NCBI GenBank assembly: GCA_944380875.1
Contig: CALWJA010000017.1
Span: 1-42,966 of the forward strand
Direction of reading: 5' to 3'
DNA length: 42,966 nucleotides
DNA from: an uncultured Clostridia bacterium
GTDB lineage: Bacteria; Bacillota; Clostridia; Oscillospirales; Acutalibacteraceae
In this document: piece by piece, positions 1 through 8,472 of the stretch
Layout of the letters: each line of letters starts with the position of its first letter
Position numbering within the stretch: position 1 is the stretch's first letter
Notes under the pieces: model-generated
The model's input: only the letters and a program-made list of their open reading frames with translations
What the model was told of the DNA's origin: nothing
Database searches by the model: none
Program-made: the position numbers and the translations under genes

Positions 1-60
1 CCTCGTACTCTGTAGTATGGCTGCCCCCAAACAAAGTTTACCAAATTACACTCTATTGCG

Positions 61-100
61 GAAGCACCAGCCTTGTTTCATTTCTCGTTGGTGCCTTTCG
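61..100. other. Inverted repeat upstream of the first gene
   Basis: GCACCAG and TTGGTGC can pair as a 7-bp arm around an 18-base loop. There is no T-run, so it is not a convincing terminator. Bases 1-119 contain no other recognisable feature; the gene upstream of the window cannot be seen. Confidence 0.3.
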
Positions 101-119
101 CGGAAAGGCATGGTCATAT

Positions 120-506
120 ATGAACAAAACCATACAATCTTTAATAGAAGCGGCAGATCAGGCCATTCGGGAAGAGAGATTCGACGATCTTATGGAGTAT
201 TACACAGATGACGCTGTTTTGATCGTAAAACCGGGAACAGAAGCCAGAGGAAAGAAAGAAATCAAAAATGCTTTTATACGGATTGCGGCCTATTTTAAAA
301 ACAGCATCATACCAACACAGGGCAAAATGATAACCATTGAAGCTGGGGACACCATATTGGTTCTCTCGCAAACCCATTTGGATGCGGAAAATAAAAGCAC
401 TTCCGAATACGATATGGAACGCAGAGCAACCTATGTATATAGAAAGATAAACGGCAGATGGCTTTGCGCCATCGACAATTCCTACGGAACCTCCCTGCTG
501 GACTAA
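120..506 (+). CDS. SnoaL-like / NTF2-like domain protein
   Basis: A 128-residue protein with the SnoaL/DUF4440 layout: an N-terminal helix, a short acidic stretch ([13 protein letters not shown]), a GKKEIKNAF helix, and a C-terminal beta-sheet ending in [20 protein letters not shown]. The length fits a single cone-shaped NTF2-like domain. Members are either small-molecule isomerases/hydrolases or non-enzymatic ligand binders, and nothing here identifies a substrate. The ribosome site (GGAAAGG, 11 bases before the ATG) is only moderate. It converges on the AraC gene and has no obvious operon partner. The family assignment is fairly safe; the function is unknown. Confidence 0.8.
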   Translation: MNKTIQSLIEAADQAIREERFDDLMEYYTDDAVLIVKPGTEARGKKEIKNAFIRIAAYFKNSIIPTQGKMITIEAGDTILVLSQTHLDAENKSTSEYDMERRATYVYRKINGRWLCAIDNSYGTSLLD

Positions 507-543
507 TCCGGGCAAAGAAATACCCTCTAAAACAGAGAGCAGC

Positions 544-1530
544 TTATTGGGGATTTTCCTCGGGCAGAAGCCACCCGCTGAATTCCGAAATATCCACCTT
601 TCCGCCTGCCTCGCTTTTTTCTACAATCCGCTGTTTCCGCTTATATTCGCTGGGAGTCATCTTCATAAACCGCATAAACTGTCTATTGAAATTGGAGACA
701 GAGCAAAAACCTACCTTCTCAGCAATGGTCAGAATAGGATCTTCCGACCGGCATAAAAGACTGCAAGCCTTTTCAATACGGACTTCCTGCAAATACGCAA
801 GAGGAGAAGTATGCATGATCTGCTGAAAAAGGCGGCGAAAATGCGTCTCGCTCAGGCAGCATACCTTCGCCAGGTTAGCCATTGGAAACTGTTCCGGATA
901 TTTCTCTTCCACATAGGTAAGGGCCGGGATTATGGAAGGCATCTGCTGATGAGGGAATTCTATAAAATCCTTTTCCAATTCTTCGGTTCCCTGCAATTGA
1001 AAGTAGTTTACCTTTGCCCGGGATATTTTTACAAGAAGGGAAGACAAAAGCAAACGCACACAGATTCGGTAATGCATCTCTTTTTGCTCCAATTCCCGCA
1101 GAATTTCCTGGGCCAGGGGATACAGTTTTCCGGCTTCCTCTCCGGAAAATACAAAGCAGGAATCTCTGCCCGATTCTGAAAAAAAGGACGACAGAATACT
1201 GCCCGGAAGCATATCCCGGAAAAGCGCCTCCGGCTCAAAAAACAGATAACTCCATCTGCTTTTTTCTCCCGGATCAGACCAAGTCGTATGGGGAATATTT
1301 GGGGGAATACAGGTGATATCCCCTTCCCGAAAGGGAATATACCGGTCATAAACCTGCAGGATTCCCCCATAGGAATGGCAGATCCCGATTTCCACACAGT
1401 TATGGAAATGCAGTCTGCTGCTGGGAATATCGGATATTTTCCATTCTTCTCCAGATAAATGCAGTAAAGGAAAATTTTCCGCAAGCCGGTAATTCCGGTA
1501 CTCCATCCCTCTATACCCTTTTTTGTGCAC
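544..1530 (-). CDS. AraC-family transcriptional regulator
   Basis: A 328-residue regulator. The N-terminal half is a cupin-type ligand domain with a His-containing strand (SRLHFHNCVEIGI) and the typical PPNIPHTT segment. The C-terminal ~100 residues are the double HTH of AraC/XylS proteins (LAKVCCLSETHFRRLFQ, then IAEKVGFCSVSNFNRQF). It is divergent from the GH112 phosphorylase, so it probably senses a sugar and activates that gene; this is inferred from position. The start used is a GTG with AGGAG 9 bases upstream. The ATG at 1506 gives a product beginning MEYRNYRL and is an alternative. A TTGCAG-17-TATTAT promoter lies upstream. Confidence 0.92.
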   Translation of the reverse strand: MHKKGYRGMEYRNYRLAENFPLLHLSGEEWKISDIPSSRLHFHNCVEIGICHSYGGILQVYDRYIPFREGDITCIPPNIPHTTWSDPGEKSRWSYLFFEPEALFRDMLPGSILSSFFSESGRDSCFVFSGEEAGKLYPLAQEILRELEQKEMHYRICVRLLLSSLLVKISRAKVNYFQLQGTEELEKDFIEFPHQQMPSIIPALTYVEEKYPEQFPMANLAKVCCLSETHFRRLFQQIMHTSPLAYLQEVRIEKACSLLCRSEDPILTIAEKVGFCSVSNFNRQFMRFMKMTPSEYKRKQRIVEKSEAGGKVDISEFSGWLLPEENPQ

Positions 1531-1563
1531 CTTTCTTCTCTCCTAACAAGGCAATTTTTCACT

Positions 1564-1592
1564 ATAATACAGCAAAATGGTTGAAACTGCAA
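1564..1592 (-). promoter_or_regulatory. Sigma-A type promoter of the AraC gene
   Basis: On the minus strand, TTGCAG (1587-1592) and TATTAT (1564-1569) are separated by 17 bases. It lies in the 190-base divergent region shared with the GH112 gene. Confidence 0.55.
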
Positions 1593-1720
1593 AGCTATTC
1601 CCCAAAAAAGAGTAGATTCAGCAAAGAAAATCCACTATGATGAAGAAAGAAACGAAGGCTGTTTGCCAACGGCCAAGCGGCCTGTATAGGAAAACGGAAT
1701 CTGACAAAGGAGGAAAACAA

Positions 1721-3898
1721 ATGGATACCCAAAAAAGAGGAGGAAGATTCACTCTCCCGGGTGAATCGGGATATGAAAAACTCACCCTGGAACTGGCGGA
1801 AAAGTGGGGCGCCGATGTGATCCGCGACAGCGACGGCACGAAACTTTCCGATGAGATTCTCCATGCCGGTTACGGGATTTATTCAACCATATGCCTTATA
1901 CGAGACCACAACCAGTGGGCGTCTCAAAATATGGATAAGCTGCAGCAATGCTTCCTGATGACGCCTCCCCAAGCCGCTCCCGACGATACACTGTCTATTT
2001 CCTTACTGGAAAGCTTTTTTGCGGAGCAGTTTAAAATCAACGACAGCCCGGATGCCATGAAATACTGGCAGGTCTATGACAGAACGGAAAACCAGCTTGT
2101 GCCCCGGGATCAGTGGAAGTATGACGCCCCATCCGGATCCGTTGCCATTTCGGACGCCATACCTTTCCATACATATACAGTTAGCTTCATGGCATATCGT
2201 ATATGGGAAGAAATTTCCATGTATAACCACACCACCAACCACTGGGACAAAGAACATCTCATGCAGATCGATCCCATGTATCCGGAAACCCAGGAATATC
2301 TTCTGCAGTGGATGCGCCAATGGTGCGAATCCCATCCAGATACAACGGTAGTGCGCTTTACTTCCATGTTTTACAATTTTGTGTGGATTTGGGGTGCTTC
2401 CGAAAGGAATCGGAATCTCTTTACCGATTGGGGTTCCTATGATTTCACCGTAAGCGCCAAGGCGTTGGATCTTTTTGAAAAGAAGTACGGATATGCCCTT
2501 ACAGCGGAAGATTTCATCCATATGGGTAAACTGCATGTAACCCATATGCCCGGCACTCCCCAGAAAAAGGACTGGATGGAATTTATCAACGACTTTGTGA
2601 TCTCCTTCGGGAAAAAGCTCATCCAGATTGTCCATGAGTATGGTAAGGAAGCCTATGTGTTTTACGACGACAGCTGGGTAGGTATTGAACCCTATAACGG
2701 CCGCTTTGAGGAATTCGGATTTGATGGGCTTATTAAGTGTGTATTCTCCGGCTACGAGGCCAGGCTCTGCTCCGGCGTCAAGGTAAAAACCCACGAGCTG
2801 CGGCTTCATCCGTATCTATTCCCGGTTGGGCTGGGCGGCGCCCCTACCTTTATGGAAGGCGGAGATCCTACCCGGGACGCCAAAGAATACTGGACCAGTG
2901 TCAGAAGAGCCCTTCTTCGGGCACCTATTGACCGGATCGGGTTGGGAGGCTATCTGCATCTTGTGGAGGATTTCCCGGATTTTAAAGACTACATCGCGGC
3001 TCTGGCCGATGAATTCCGCCGGATCGCGGAACTGCATAAAGAGGGAGCGCCTTATCATATAAAGACAAAAGTGGCCGTTCTCCATTATTGGGGCAGCCTG
3101 CGTTCCTGGACCCTTTCCGGCCATTTCCATGAAACCTTCCGGAACGACCTGATTCATATTAACGAAGCTCTTTCGGGTCTGCCTGTGGAAACCGTATTTT
3201 TAAGCTTTGAAGATGTGCTCAACGGGGCCCTCAAAGATGTGGATGTGGTTATCAACGCCGGTTTTGCCGGAAGCGCCTGGAGCGGCGGAGACAGCTGGAA
3301 AAACGCCCGTCTCCTGCAGGAGCTCTTCCGTTTTGTCTACGAAGGCGGCGCTTTTATCGGAGTAAACGAGCCCTCCGCGGTTGAAGGTTATGACAGCTTT
3401 TTCCGCATGGCGCCGGTGCTGGGCATAGACGAAGATACCGGAGAACGGCAGTGCCACGGCAAATGGGCTTTTGCAGTAGAAGAGGAACCCGGGCTTTTGC
3501 CAAAAGGCAGCTATGTAAAAGGAAAAGGAAACTATTCCAGGGGTGTGCCCTTCCTGACAGACGGAAAAGCAAAAGTCCTTATGGCGGATGGGGATGTTCC
3601 TGCCCTGACCATGCACCCCTTTGGTAAAGGTATGGGCATCTATCTTTCCTCCTTTGAAAAGGGTGCGGAAAATAACCGTCTTCTGCTCAATCTGATCCTG
3701 AAAGCCGGCGGCGAAGAACTGGATGGTCTCTATCTGACAGATAACCCCTATACGGAATGTGCCTATTATCCAAACAGCGGCCAGCTGGTCATTATCAATA
3801 ACAGTAAGGAAGAGCAATCCGCTAAAATTCGTACGCCTGAAGAAACGCTCTCCTTCCTTCTTACTCCGTATGAGACAAAAATCATCTCTGTAAAATAA
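1721..3898 (+). CDS. GH112 beta-galactoside phosphorylase (galacto-N-biose/lacto-N-biose or galactosyl-rhamnose type)
   Basis: A 725-residue member of glycoside hydrolase family 112. These cytoplasmic enzymes cleave beta-galactosides (Gal-beta1,3-GlcNAc/GalNAc or Gal-beta1,4-Rha) with phosphate to give galactose 1-phosphate. The N-terminal barrel begins RFTLPGESGYEKLTLELAEKWGADVIRDSDGT. The FYDDSWVGIEPY stretch (residues 314-325) lies where the catalytic acid Asp313 of the Bifidobacterium enzyme is expected (from memory, not aligned). The central GGAPTFMEGGDP and C-terminal domains are all present and full length. The start is ATG 1721 with AAAGGAGG just upstream; an in-frame ATG at 1637 has no ribosome site. 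No galactose-1-phosphate or transport genes are adjacent. Substrate choice cannot be read by eye. Confidence 0.9.
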   Translation: MDTQKRGGRFTLPGESGYEKLTLELAEKWGADVIRDSDGTKLSDEILHAGYGIYSTICLIRDHNQWASQNMDKLQQCFLMTPPQAAPDDTLSISLLESFFAEQFKINDSPDAMKYWQVYDRTENQLVPRDQWKYDAPSGSVAISDAIPFHTYTVSFMAYRIWEEISMYNHTTNHWDKEHLMQIDPMYPETQEYLLQWMRQWCESHPDTTVVRFTSMFYNFVWIWGASERNRNLFTDWGSYDFTVSAKALDLFEKKYGYALTAEDFIHMGKLHVTHMPGTPQKKDWMEFINDFVISFGKKLIQIVHEYGKEAYVFYDDSWVGIEPYNGRFEEFGFDGLIKCVFSGYEARLCSGVKVKTHELRLHPYLFPVGLGGAPTFMEGGDPTRDAKEYWTSVRRALLRAPIDRIGLGGYLHLVEDFPDFKDYIAALADEFRRIAELHKEGAPYHIKTKVAVLHYWGSLRSWTLSGHFHETFRNDLIHINEALSGLPVETVFLSFEDVLNGALKDVDVVINAGFAGSAWSGGDSWKNARLLQELFRFVYEGGAFIGVNEPSAVEGYDSFFRMAPVLGIDEDTGERQCHGKWAFAVEEEPGLLPKGSYVKGKGNYSRGVPFLTDGKAKVLMADGDVPALTMHPFGKGMGIYLSSFEKGAENNRLLLNLILKAGGEELDGLYLTDNPYTECAYYPNSGQLVIINNSKEEQSAKIRTPEETLSFLLTPYETKIISVK

Positions 3899-3941
3899 AG
3901 CCAAATGCAGTATTAGTCTTTGACATCTTTATACAGTTTTT

Positions 3942-3975
3942 AACCGGCAGCCCTAAAGCAGGGCTGCCGGTTTTT
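3942..3975 (+). terminator. Intrinsic terminator after the GH112 gene
   Basis: A perfect 13-bp stem (AACCGGCAGCCCT / AGGGCTGCCGGTT) with a 5-base loop, followed by TTTTT, 43 bases after the stop codon. Confidence 0.92.
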
Positions 3976-4129
3976 GCTGCAATGCACTTTATACTTTTCA
4001 AAAAAAGATTTTTATATGTAACCGATTTTCTTCATGCATTTTGAAGTGCAGTTTTTCCCAGCAAACCGGATGTATGCCTAAAAGCTCTTGAAGCTCACCA
4101 TTTTATTATACTATTTTTTATAAAATCTA

Positions 4130-4158
4130 TTGACACGGATGAAATTTAGTTATATCAT
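4130..4158 (+). promoter_or_regulatory. Promoter of the solute-binding lipoprotein
   Basis: TTGACA (4130-4135), a 17-base spacer and TATCAT (4153-4158). It gives an mRNA leader of about 120 bases. Confidence 0.75.
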
Positions 4159-4167
4159 TAGTGCATA

Positions 4168-4183
4168 AATTAGATTGCTAATT
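4168..4183. promoter_or_regulatory. Candidate operator, inverted repeat AATTAG-ATTG-CTAATT
   Basis: A 6-bp inverted repeat just downstream of the -10 box, where a repressor would block transcription. The AT-rich composition makes chance occurrence possible. Confidence 0.3.
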
Positions 4184-4284
4184 AGATGTTATAAGTTTTT
4201 CCTTGCAAGGAGGTGGACTTTATAGGAAAATCAGCTGCCCACACTGGTTTAAGCGCAAAACATATATGAGAAGGGAAGGTTTCG

Positions 4285-5982
4285 ATGAAAAAATTGAAAA
4301 AAATACTCTCTGGAGTAATGGCAGCGGCGCTTATCCTATCCGCCTCCGCATGCCAGAATCAAAACGGTTCCTCTGTTGCTTCGGAAGGTACAGAAAACAC
4401 CACCAGTTCAGGAAATGAAAACTTCAATGCGGAAGGGTGGCCTGTTGTAAAAGAAACCGTTACTCTAAATGTATACGGTTCAAGAGATCCTAATGCTTTA
4501 GAGGACTATAACGATTACATCCTTATTCAGGAAATGGAAGAAACCACCAATGTACATATCGAATGGGAATTGGTAGAGGACACCGCTTATGCGGAACGCA
4601 GAGGTATCCGTCTGCAGTCCGGCGATCTTCCGGAAGTGGTTATGAATGGGTTGACCCTTTCTGAGATTATTCGATATGGATCGGACGGGGCTTTCCTGCA
4701 GTTGGAAGATTACCAGGAGAAATACTGCCCGCAGTTAATGGCGGCATATGAAAAAGTGCCCAGTTTAAAAGCAGTCTGCACAATGCCGGATGGTCACACA
4801 TACACTTTCCCCAGTTACGGCGACTCCCCTTGGTTTGGTATTATGCGTATCGGCGTCATTAACACCGATTGGCTGGATGCAGTAGGCATGGATATGCCCA
4901 CTAACCTGAATGAATTTAAAGATGTATTGATTGCCTTCCGGGATAAAGATCCCAACGGAAACGGCAAAAAGGACGAAATCCCCCTGGGATTTGCCGGAGC
5001 TCTGTACAGCACATTTAACGGTTGGGATTATGGCCTGAACTTCCTCGGAGATTCCTTCCGGGCACCTGCAAATACAGACCTTCTCGATCTCAGAGACGGA
5101 AAGGTAACATTTGTAGCCGCTACGGAAGAATACAAGAACTTTGTTAAATGGATGCATGAACTCTATGAAGAAGATCTGATTGACGACACCGGATTCTCCC
5201 AGAGCGTAGATCAGTTTAAATCCAAGCTGACCGGAGAAGATGTTATATACGGTGTATTCGGAGCCTGGGAAATCGGCGATGATCTTGCCGATATGAATGC
5301 GTATGACCATTGGGAATATCTTGATCCCATGGACGGCCCCAATGGAGAAGAAGTTCTTCCCTGGTGTTCTGCGGGCGCTGCCAGCGGTAGTTCCGCATAT
5401 TGGGCTATTACTTCTGCCTGCAAGCAGCCCGAGGTTGCCTGCCGCGTAGCGGACTATTTCTATGATGAAATCACTTCTCTGGAACTGGCAGAAGGCCGTT
5501 TCGGAGACGCTGTAGATCCTGACCAGCAGATCCGCCAGGTTCCCTGCACAGTATGTAACGATGGTGTAGCCCATATGATCGGTGATCCGCCTGAGGGGGT
5601 TAACACACAGACTTTCCGTTTGAAAACCTGCCCAGGTTCCAACCATCTGCCAGGTTTCTACACTATTGAGGGTGTAAAGAAATATCAGCATCTCCATTAT
5701 ACAGATAAAAAAGCAGCTAAAATTGAAGCATTGGCAAAAATCTGTGATACGGAAAGAGTTGGCATTTTGAATTACACTCCAGAAGAAGCTGAACTTGTAA
5801 GTCAGGTACAGACTGAAATCATTACTTTTGCCAACCGTAAAGCTGCTGAATGGGTAATGAATGGAAAGATTGACGAGGAGTGGGAAGCTTATCTTGGTGA
5901 ACTAGAAGGCCGCAATCTCAGCGGTATGCTTAATGCCATGCAAACGGCTCAGGATCGTTTTGAAGAAACCTTGGCAAATTAA
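4285..5982 (+). CDS. Extracellular solute-binding lipoprotein, ABC sugar-uptake type
   Basis: A 565-residue lipoprotein with a Lys-rich signal peptide and lipobox LSASAC (Cys23), so it is anchored outside the membrane. The mature part resembles the large LplA/LipO group of family 1 binding proteins: it begins VTLNVYGSRDPN, has TTNVHIEWE, and carries the calcium-site-like stretch DKDPNGNGKKDEIP around residues 215-228. Such proteins deliver oligosaccharides to YtcP/LplB-type permeases. No permease or ATPase gene follows, so it is an orphan whose partners must be elsewhere. Position after GH112 suggests a galactoside ligand, but a terminator and a separate promoter lie between them, so this is only inference. 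Confidence 0.88.
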   Translation: MKKLKKILSGVMAAALILSASACQNQNGSSVASEGTENTTSSGNENFNAEGWPVVKETVTLNVYGSRDPNALEDYNDYILIQEMEETTNVHIEWELVEDTAYAERRGIRLQSGDLPEVVMNGLTLSEIIRYGSDGAFLQLEDYQEKYCPQLMAAYEKVPSLKAVCTMPDGHTYTFPSYGDSPWFGIMRIGVINTDWLDAVGMDMPTNLNEFKDVLIAFRDKDPNGNGKKDEIPLGFAGALYSTFNGWDYGLNFLGDSFRAPANTDLLDLRDGKVTFVAATEEYKNFVKWMHELYEEDLIDDTGFSQSVDQFKSKLTGEDVIYGVFGAWEIGDDLADMNAYDHWEYLDPMDGPNGEEVLPWCSAGAASGSSAYWAITSACKQPEVACRVADYFYDEITSLELAEGRFGDAVDPDQQIRQVPCTVCNDGVAHMIGDPPEGVNTQTFRLKTCPGSNHLPGFYTIEGVKKYQHLHYTDKKAAKIEALAKICDTERVGILNYTPEEAELVSQVQTEIITFANRKAAEWVMNGKIDEEWEAYLGELEGRNLSGMLNAMQTAQDRFEETLAN

Positions 5983-6008
5983 ACTTTCGCTTTTTTTCCT
6001 CTCTTTGC

Positions 6009-6045
6009 AAGCCGCCCCGGCTTCTGGCAGGGGCGGCTTCATTTT
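6009..6045 (+). terminator. Intrinsic terminator after the solute-binding protein
   Basis: A 10-bp GC-rich stem (AAGCCGCCCC / GGGGCGGCTT) followed by CATTTTC. Confidence 0.8.
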
Positions 6046-6059
6046 CATCTTCAAAATAT

Positions 6060-6088
6060 TTGACACATACGGCTGAATGCTCTACAAT
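6060..6088 (+). promoter_or_regulatory. Promoter of the MarR-hydrolase fusion gene
   Basis: TTGACA (6060-6065), 17-base spacer, TACAAT (6083-6088). It implies a 5' leader of about 30 bases. An autorepressing MarR would be expected to bind here, but no clean palindrome is visible. Confidence 0.75.
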
Positions 6089-6125
6089 GAATGAGACAGA
6101 CACTTTAAAAACAGGAGAAACCCAT

Positions 6126-7340
6126 ATGACAGATAAATTGTTCATTGCCTTACTCAACGCCTACGGAGCACATAGTAAAATCAGCCGGAACTCTTTCCAG
6201 AAGCTGGGACTTTCCTCCGGCCAGCCAAAGATTTTGTATGTCTTAAAAAGGAACGAGGGAAAACTGCAAAAAGAAATCGCCGAGCTTTGTTCGATTGAAC
6301 AATCCACAATGACGGTATTAATCAAAAAAATGGAGGCACAAGGTTGGGTGCGCCGTGAAACCGCAACGGTTTCTGGAGGCAAGCGGGCATATTTCCTTTT
6401 TCTAACGGATAGCGGAAGAAAAGTTGCGCAGGAAATAGACTATATTGTCGATCTTTTAGAAGAAAAAGCCTTTCGATATTTTTCACAAACCGAAAAGGCT
6501 TCTCTTTTAGAATATTTAAGAAGAGTAGAAAGAAATCTTTCCCAGCCTTATGCGCCTTTTCGGAGCGATGGTATGTATTATTCATCTAAAGAGATATCGA
6601 TATTTCATCACGAAAGACGCCTTGTGGGAACTTTGTATCTGCCGGAAACGGAAAACCCTGTTCCCTTGGTTATTTTCAGCCATGGATATAACGGCATTGG
6701 CGAAGATTTCACACAAAACAGCCGATTTTTAGCCGAAAGAGGCATAGGATCCCTGTGTTTGGATTTCTGCGGCGGCTCTGTTAAAAGCAGAAGCGACGGA
6801 AAAACAACGGATATGACCATTTTCTCAGAAAAAGAAGATTTACTTGCTGCTTTCCAGGAGGCCGCTTCCTTAAAACAAATACGCAAGGATGCCATCTTTC
6901 TCTTTGGCGGCAGCCAGGGAGGTTTGGTCTCCGCTTTGGCCGCGGAAGAGCTGCAGGACAGTATCCGGGGCTTGATTCTTCTTTTCCCCGCCCTCTGTAT
7001 TGCGGACAATTGGAATGACCGTTTCCATTCCGCTGAAGAGATTCCAGATACCTTTGAATTCTGGGGAATGGTTTTAGGAAAACGTTTTTTTGAAACCCTT
7101 CTGGGTTTTCACACTTTTGAGCATATAGGTTCCTTCCAAAAAAAGGTGCTTATTCTGCATGGAGATCAGGATAAAGTGGTAAATCTTTCCTATAGCCAAA
7201 AGGCGGCTGGCCTGTATCCAAACGCCAAACTGGTCGTATTCCCTGGCGAAGGACATGGATTTTCTCCTGAGGGAGACAGTAAAATGTCCCAAATGGTATA
7301 TGATTTTGTAACCAACTGCCTTAAGGAAAATGACATTTGA
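6126..7340 (+). CDS. MarR-type HTH fused to an alpha/beta hydrolase
   Basis: A 404-residue two-domain protein in one uninterrupted frame. Residues 1-140 form a MarR winged helix: QPKILYVLKRNEGKLQKEIA, the recognition region SIEQSTMTVLIKKMEAQGWV, and a wing RRETATVSGGKRAYFLFLTDSG. Residues 150-404 are a dienelactone-hydrolase-like alpha/beta hydrolase: oxyanion HGY (186-188), nucleophile elbow GGSQGG (Ser263), acid in HGDQDKVV (Asp349) and base in GEGHGF (His377). All triad residues are present. The start is ATG 6126 with AGGAG upstream. An internal ATG at 6573 (residue 150) has GGAG seven bases before it and would yield the hydrolase alone. It may be a regulator whose enzyme domain binds or destroys its inducer. 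The domains are certain; the role is inferred. Confidence 0.9.
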   Translation: MTDKLFIALLNAYGAHSKISRNSFQKLGLSSGQPKILYVLKRNEGKLQKEIAELCSIEQSTMTVLIKKMEAQGWVRRETATVSGGKRAYFLFLTDSGRKVAQEIDYIVDLLEEKAFRYFSQTEKASLLEYLRRVERNLSQPYAPFRSDGMYYSSKEISIFHHERRLVGTLYLPETENPVPLVIFSHGYNGIGEDFTQNSRFLAERGIGSLCLDFCGGSVKSRSDGKTTDMTIFSEKEDLLAAFQEAASLKQIRKDAIFLFGGSQGGLVSALAAEELQDSIRGLILLFPALCIADNWNDRFHSAEEIPDTFEFWGMVLGKRFFETLLGFHTFEHIGSFQKKVLILHGDQDKVVNLSYSQKAAGLYPNAKLVVFPGEGHGFSPEGDSKMSQMVYDFVTNCLKENDI

Positions 7341-7365
7341 ATCTTTGAAAGCTATAGTAAGAATA

Positions 7366-7405
7366 AAAATCCCGTCTGTCTTTTATAGAGACAGACGGGA
7401 TTTTT
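7366..7405 (+). terminator. Bidirectional terminator between convergent genes
   Basis: A perfect 15-bp stem (AAAATCCCGTCTGTC / GACAGACGGGATTTT) with a 9-base loop and T-runs on both strands. It serves the fusion gene on plus and the deacetylase on minus. Confidence 0.92.
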
Positions 7406-7461
7406 CTATCCCAACAGTTTTTTCAAACCAAAAAAGTTACTAAAACATTCTAGTATGCATA

Positions 7462-8166
7462 TTAAAAATCTATACCGAGCAGCACTTGGCGGTTTGTGCC
7501 ATAGAATACATCTTCCCTATGGGCTATACGTTTACAAAACTCCTCGAACCGGCCCCAGGTATCCTGATAATCAAACTCATAGCTATGACCCCATATATAA
7601 TAGATTTTGGGCTCCGTATACTCCTGGGAGAGGAACTCATCTGCCAGCGAAAAAAGCGTATCGAAATGCAAATGATACACGGTGGGATGAAAACGATACA
7701 GATTGCTCTGGGCGTCAAAACAGCGGGTTTCGGTAGTAGTGCGGGCATACTGAACCGCCGTATGACTGCGGATAACCTCCGCCACCCGGTCGTCGTTGTT
7801 CACTCCTCCGCCCGGATACGCCATACCTACCACCGGATACCCCACTAAATCTTCCAGATTTCTTCTGTCGTCCTCCACCTGGGCAATAATTTCCGCCTCA
7901 TCCAAAGATGGCAGTAAAGGGTGTGTGCAGGTATGCACAGCCACCTCATGGCCGGCATATATTTTGGGCACATCTTCCCTTTTTACCTTATTGTGGGAAG
8001 CTTCTCCATAAGGGGAGGAAATCCTGCCGTCTTTTCCCAACAGCATGGAATTCAAATTGAAAGTGGCTTTTAAATCATATTTATTAAAAATTTCCACCAA
8101 GCGTATATCCTGTGTTACTCCGTCATCATAGCTGAATGTAATGGCTTTCTTTTTTCCCTGAAACAT
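7462..8166 (-). CDS. NodB-type polysaccharide deacetylase family protein
   Basis: A 234-residue carbohydrate esterase 4-like protein. The catalytic base and metal Asp are in TFSYDDG (Asp14, Asp15) and the metal-binding His pair is HTCTH (His78, His82). MAYPGGG corresponds to the third motif, and YYIWGHSYEF corresponds to the later His motif. There is no signal peptide or membrane segment, so it is predicted cytoplasmic, unlike peptidoglycan deacetylases of the family. It may act on a small or intracellular glycan. The start has AAAAGGAGG nine bases before the ATG. It is transcribed alone and faces the bidirectional terminator. Confidence 0.85.
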   Translation of the reverse strand: MFQGKKKAITFSYDDGVTQDIRLVEIFNKYDLKATFNLNSMLLGKDGRISSPYGEASHNKVKREDVPKIYAGHEVAVHTCTHPLLPSLDEAEIIAQVEDDRRNLEDLVGYPVVGMAYPGGGVNNDDRVAEVIRSHTAVQYARTTTETRCFDAQSNLYRFHPTVYHLHFDTLFSLADEFLSQEYTEPKIYYIWGHSYEFDYQDTWGRFEEFCKRIAHREDVFYGTNRQVLLGIDF

Positions 8167-8472
8167 ATAGATTTCCTCCTTTTACCATTCGGAATGGATT
8201 TTATCCATAAACAAAAAACAAAACCATACCGGCTTGCCTATATTCATATCCGAAATTTGTTTCCTCTGGGCATGAAAAGCACCGATACTTTTTAAAGTAT
8301 ACCACCATTGCCCGAAAGAGGGAATTCTTTCTTATACAAGCATGGAGAATTTTCTGCATACAAATGAAATAGAAAAGGGGTCGACAGATAAAACTGTCGA
8401 CCCCTTTTTAATCATCCCATTTTTCACAGTGAAAAGGATTCTGTAAGGCCATAGAAAGCTACCAAAATCCTC
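8167..8472. other. Intergenic region between deacetylase and methyltransferase
   Basis: Contains the methyltransferase terminator and, on the minus strand, a TATACT (8296-8301) that may be the -10 of the deacetylase promoter, with no good -35. Nothing coding was seen. Confidence 0.4.
8373..8409 (-). terminator. Terminator after the methyltransferase
   Basis: A perfect 15-bp stem (AAAAGGGGTCGACAG / CTGTCGACCCCTTTT) with loop ATAAAA. It lies 64 bases beyond the methyltransferase stop on the minus strand. Confidence 0.9.

Larger units (their letters stand above)
3899..4284. other. Intergenic region between GH112 and the solute-binding protein
   Basis: Holds the GH112 terminator, about 150 AT-rich bases without a coding signal, and the promoter and a small inverted repeat belonging to the solute-binding protein. 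No known riboswitch was recognised. Confidence 0.5.

Noticed and set aside
2003-2809. Minus-strand open frame of 268 codons inside the GH112 gene
   Set aside because: The plus strand encodes conserved GH112 motifs throughout; the antisense protein matches nothing.
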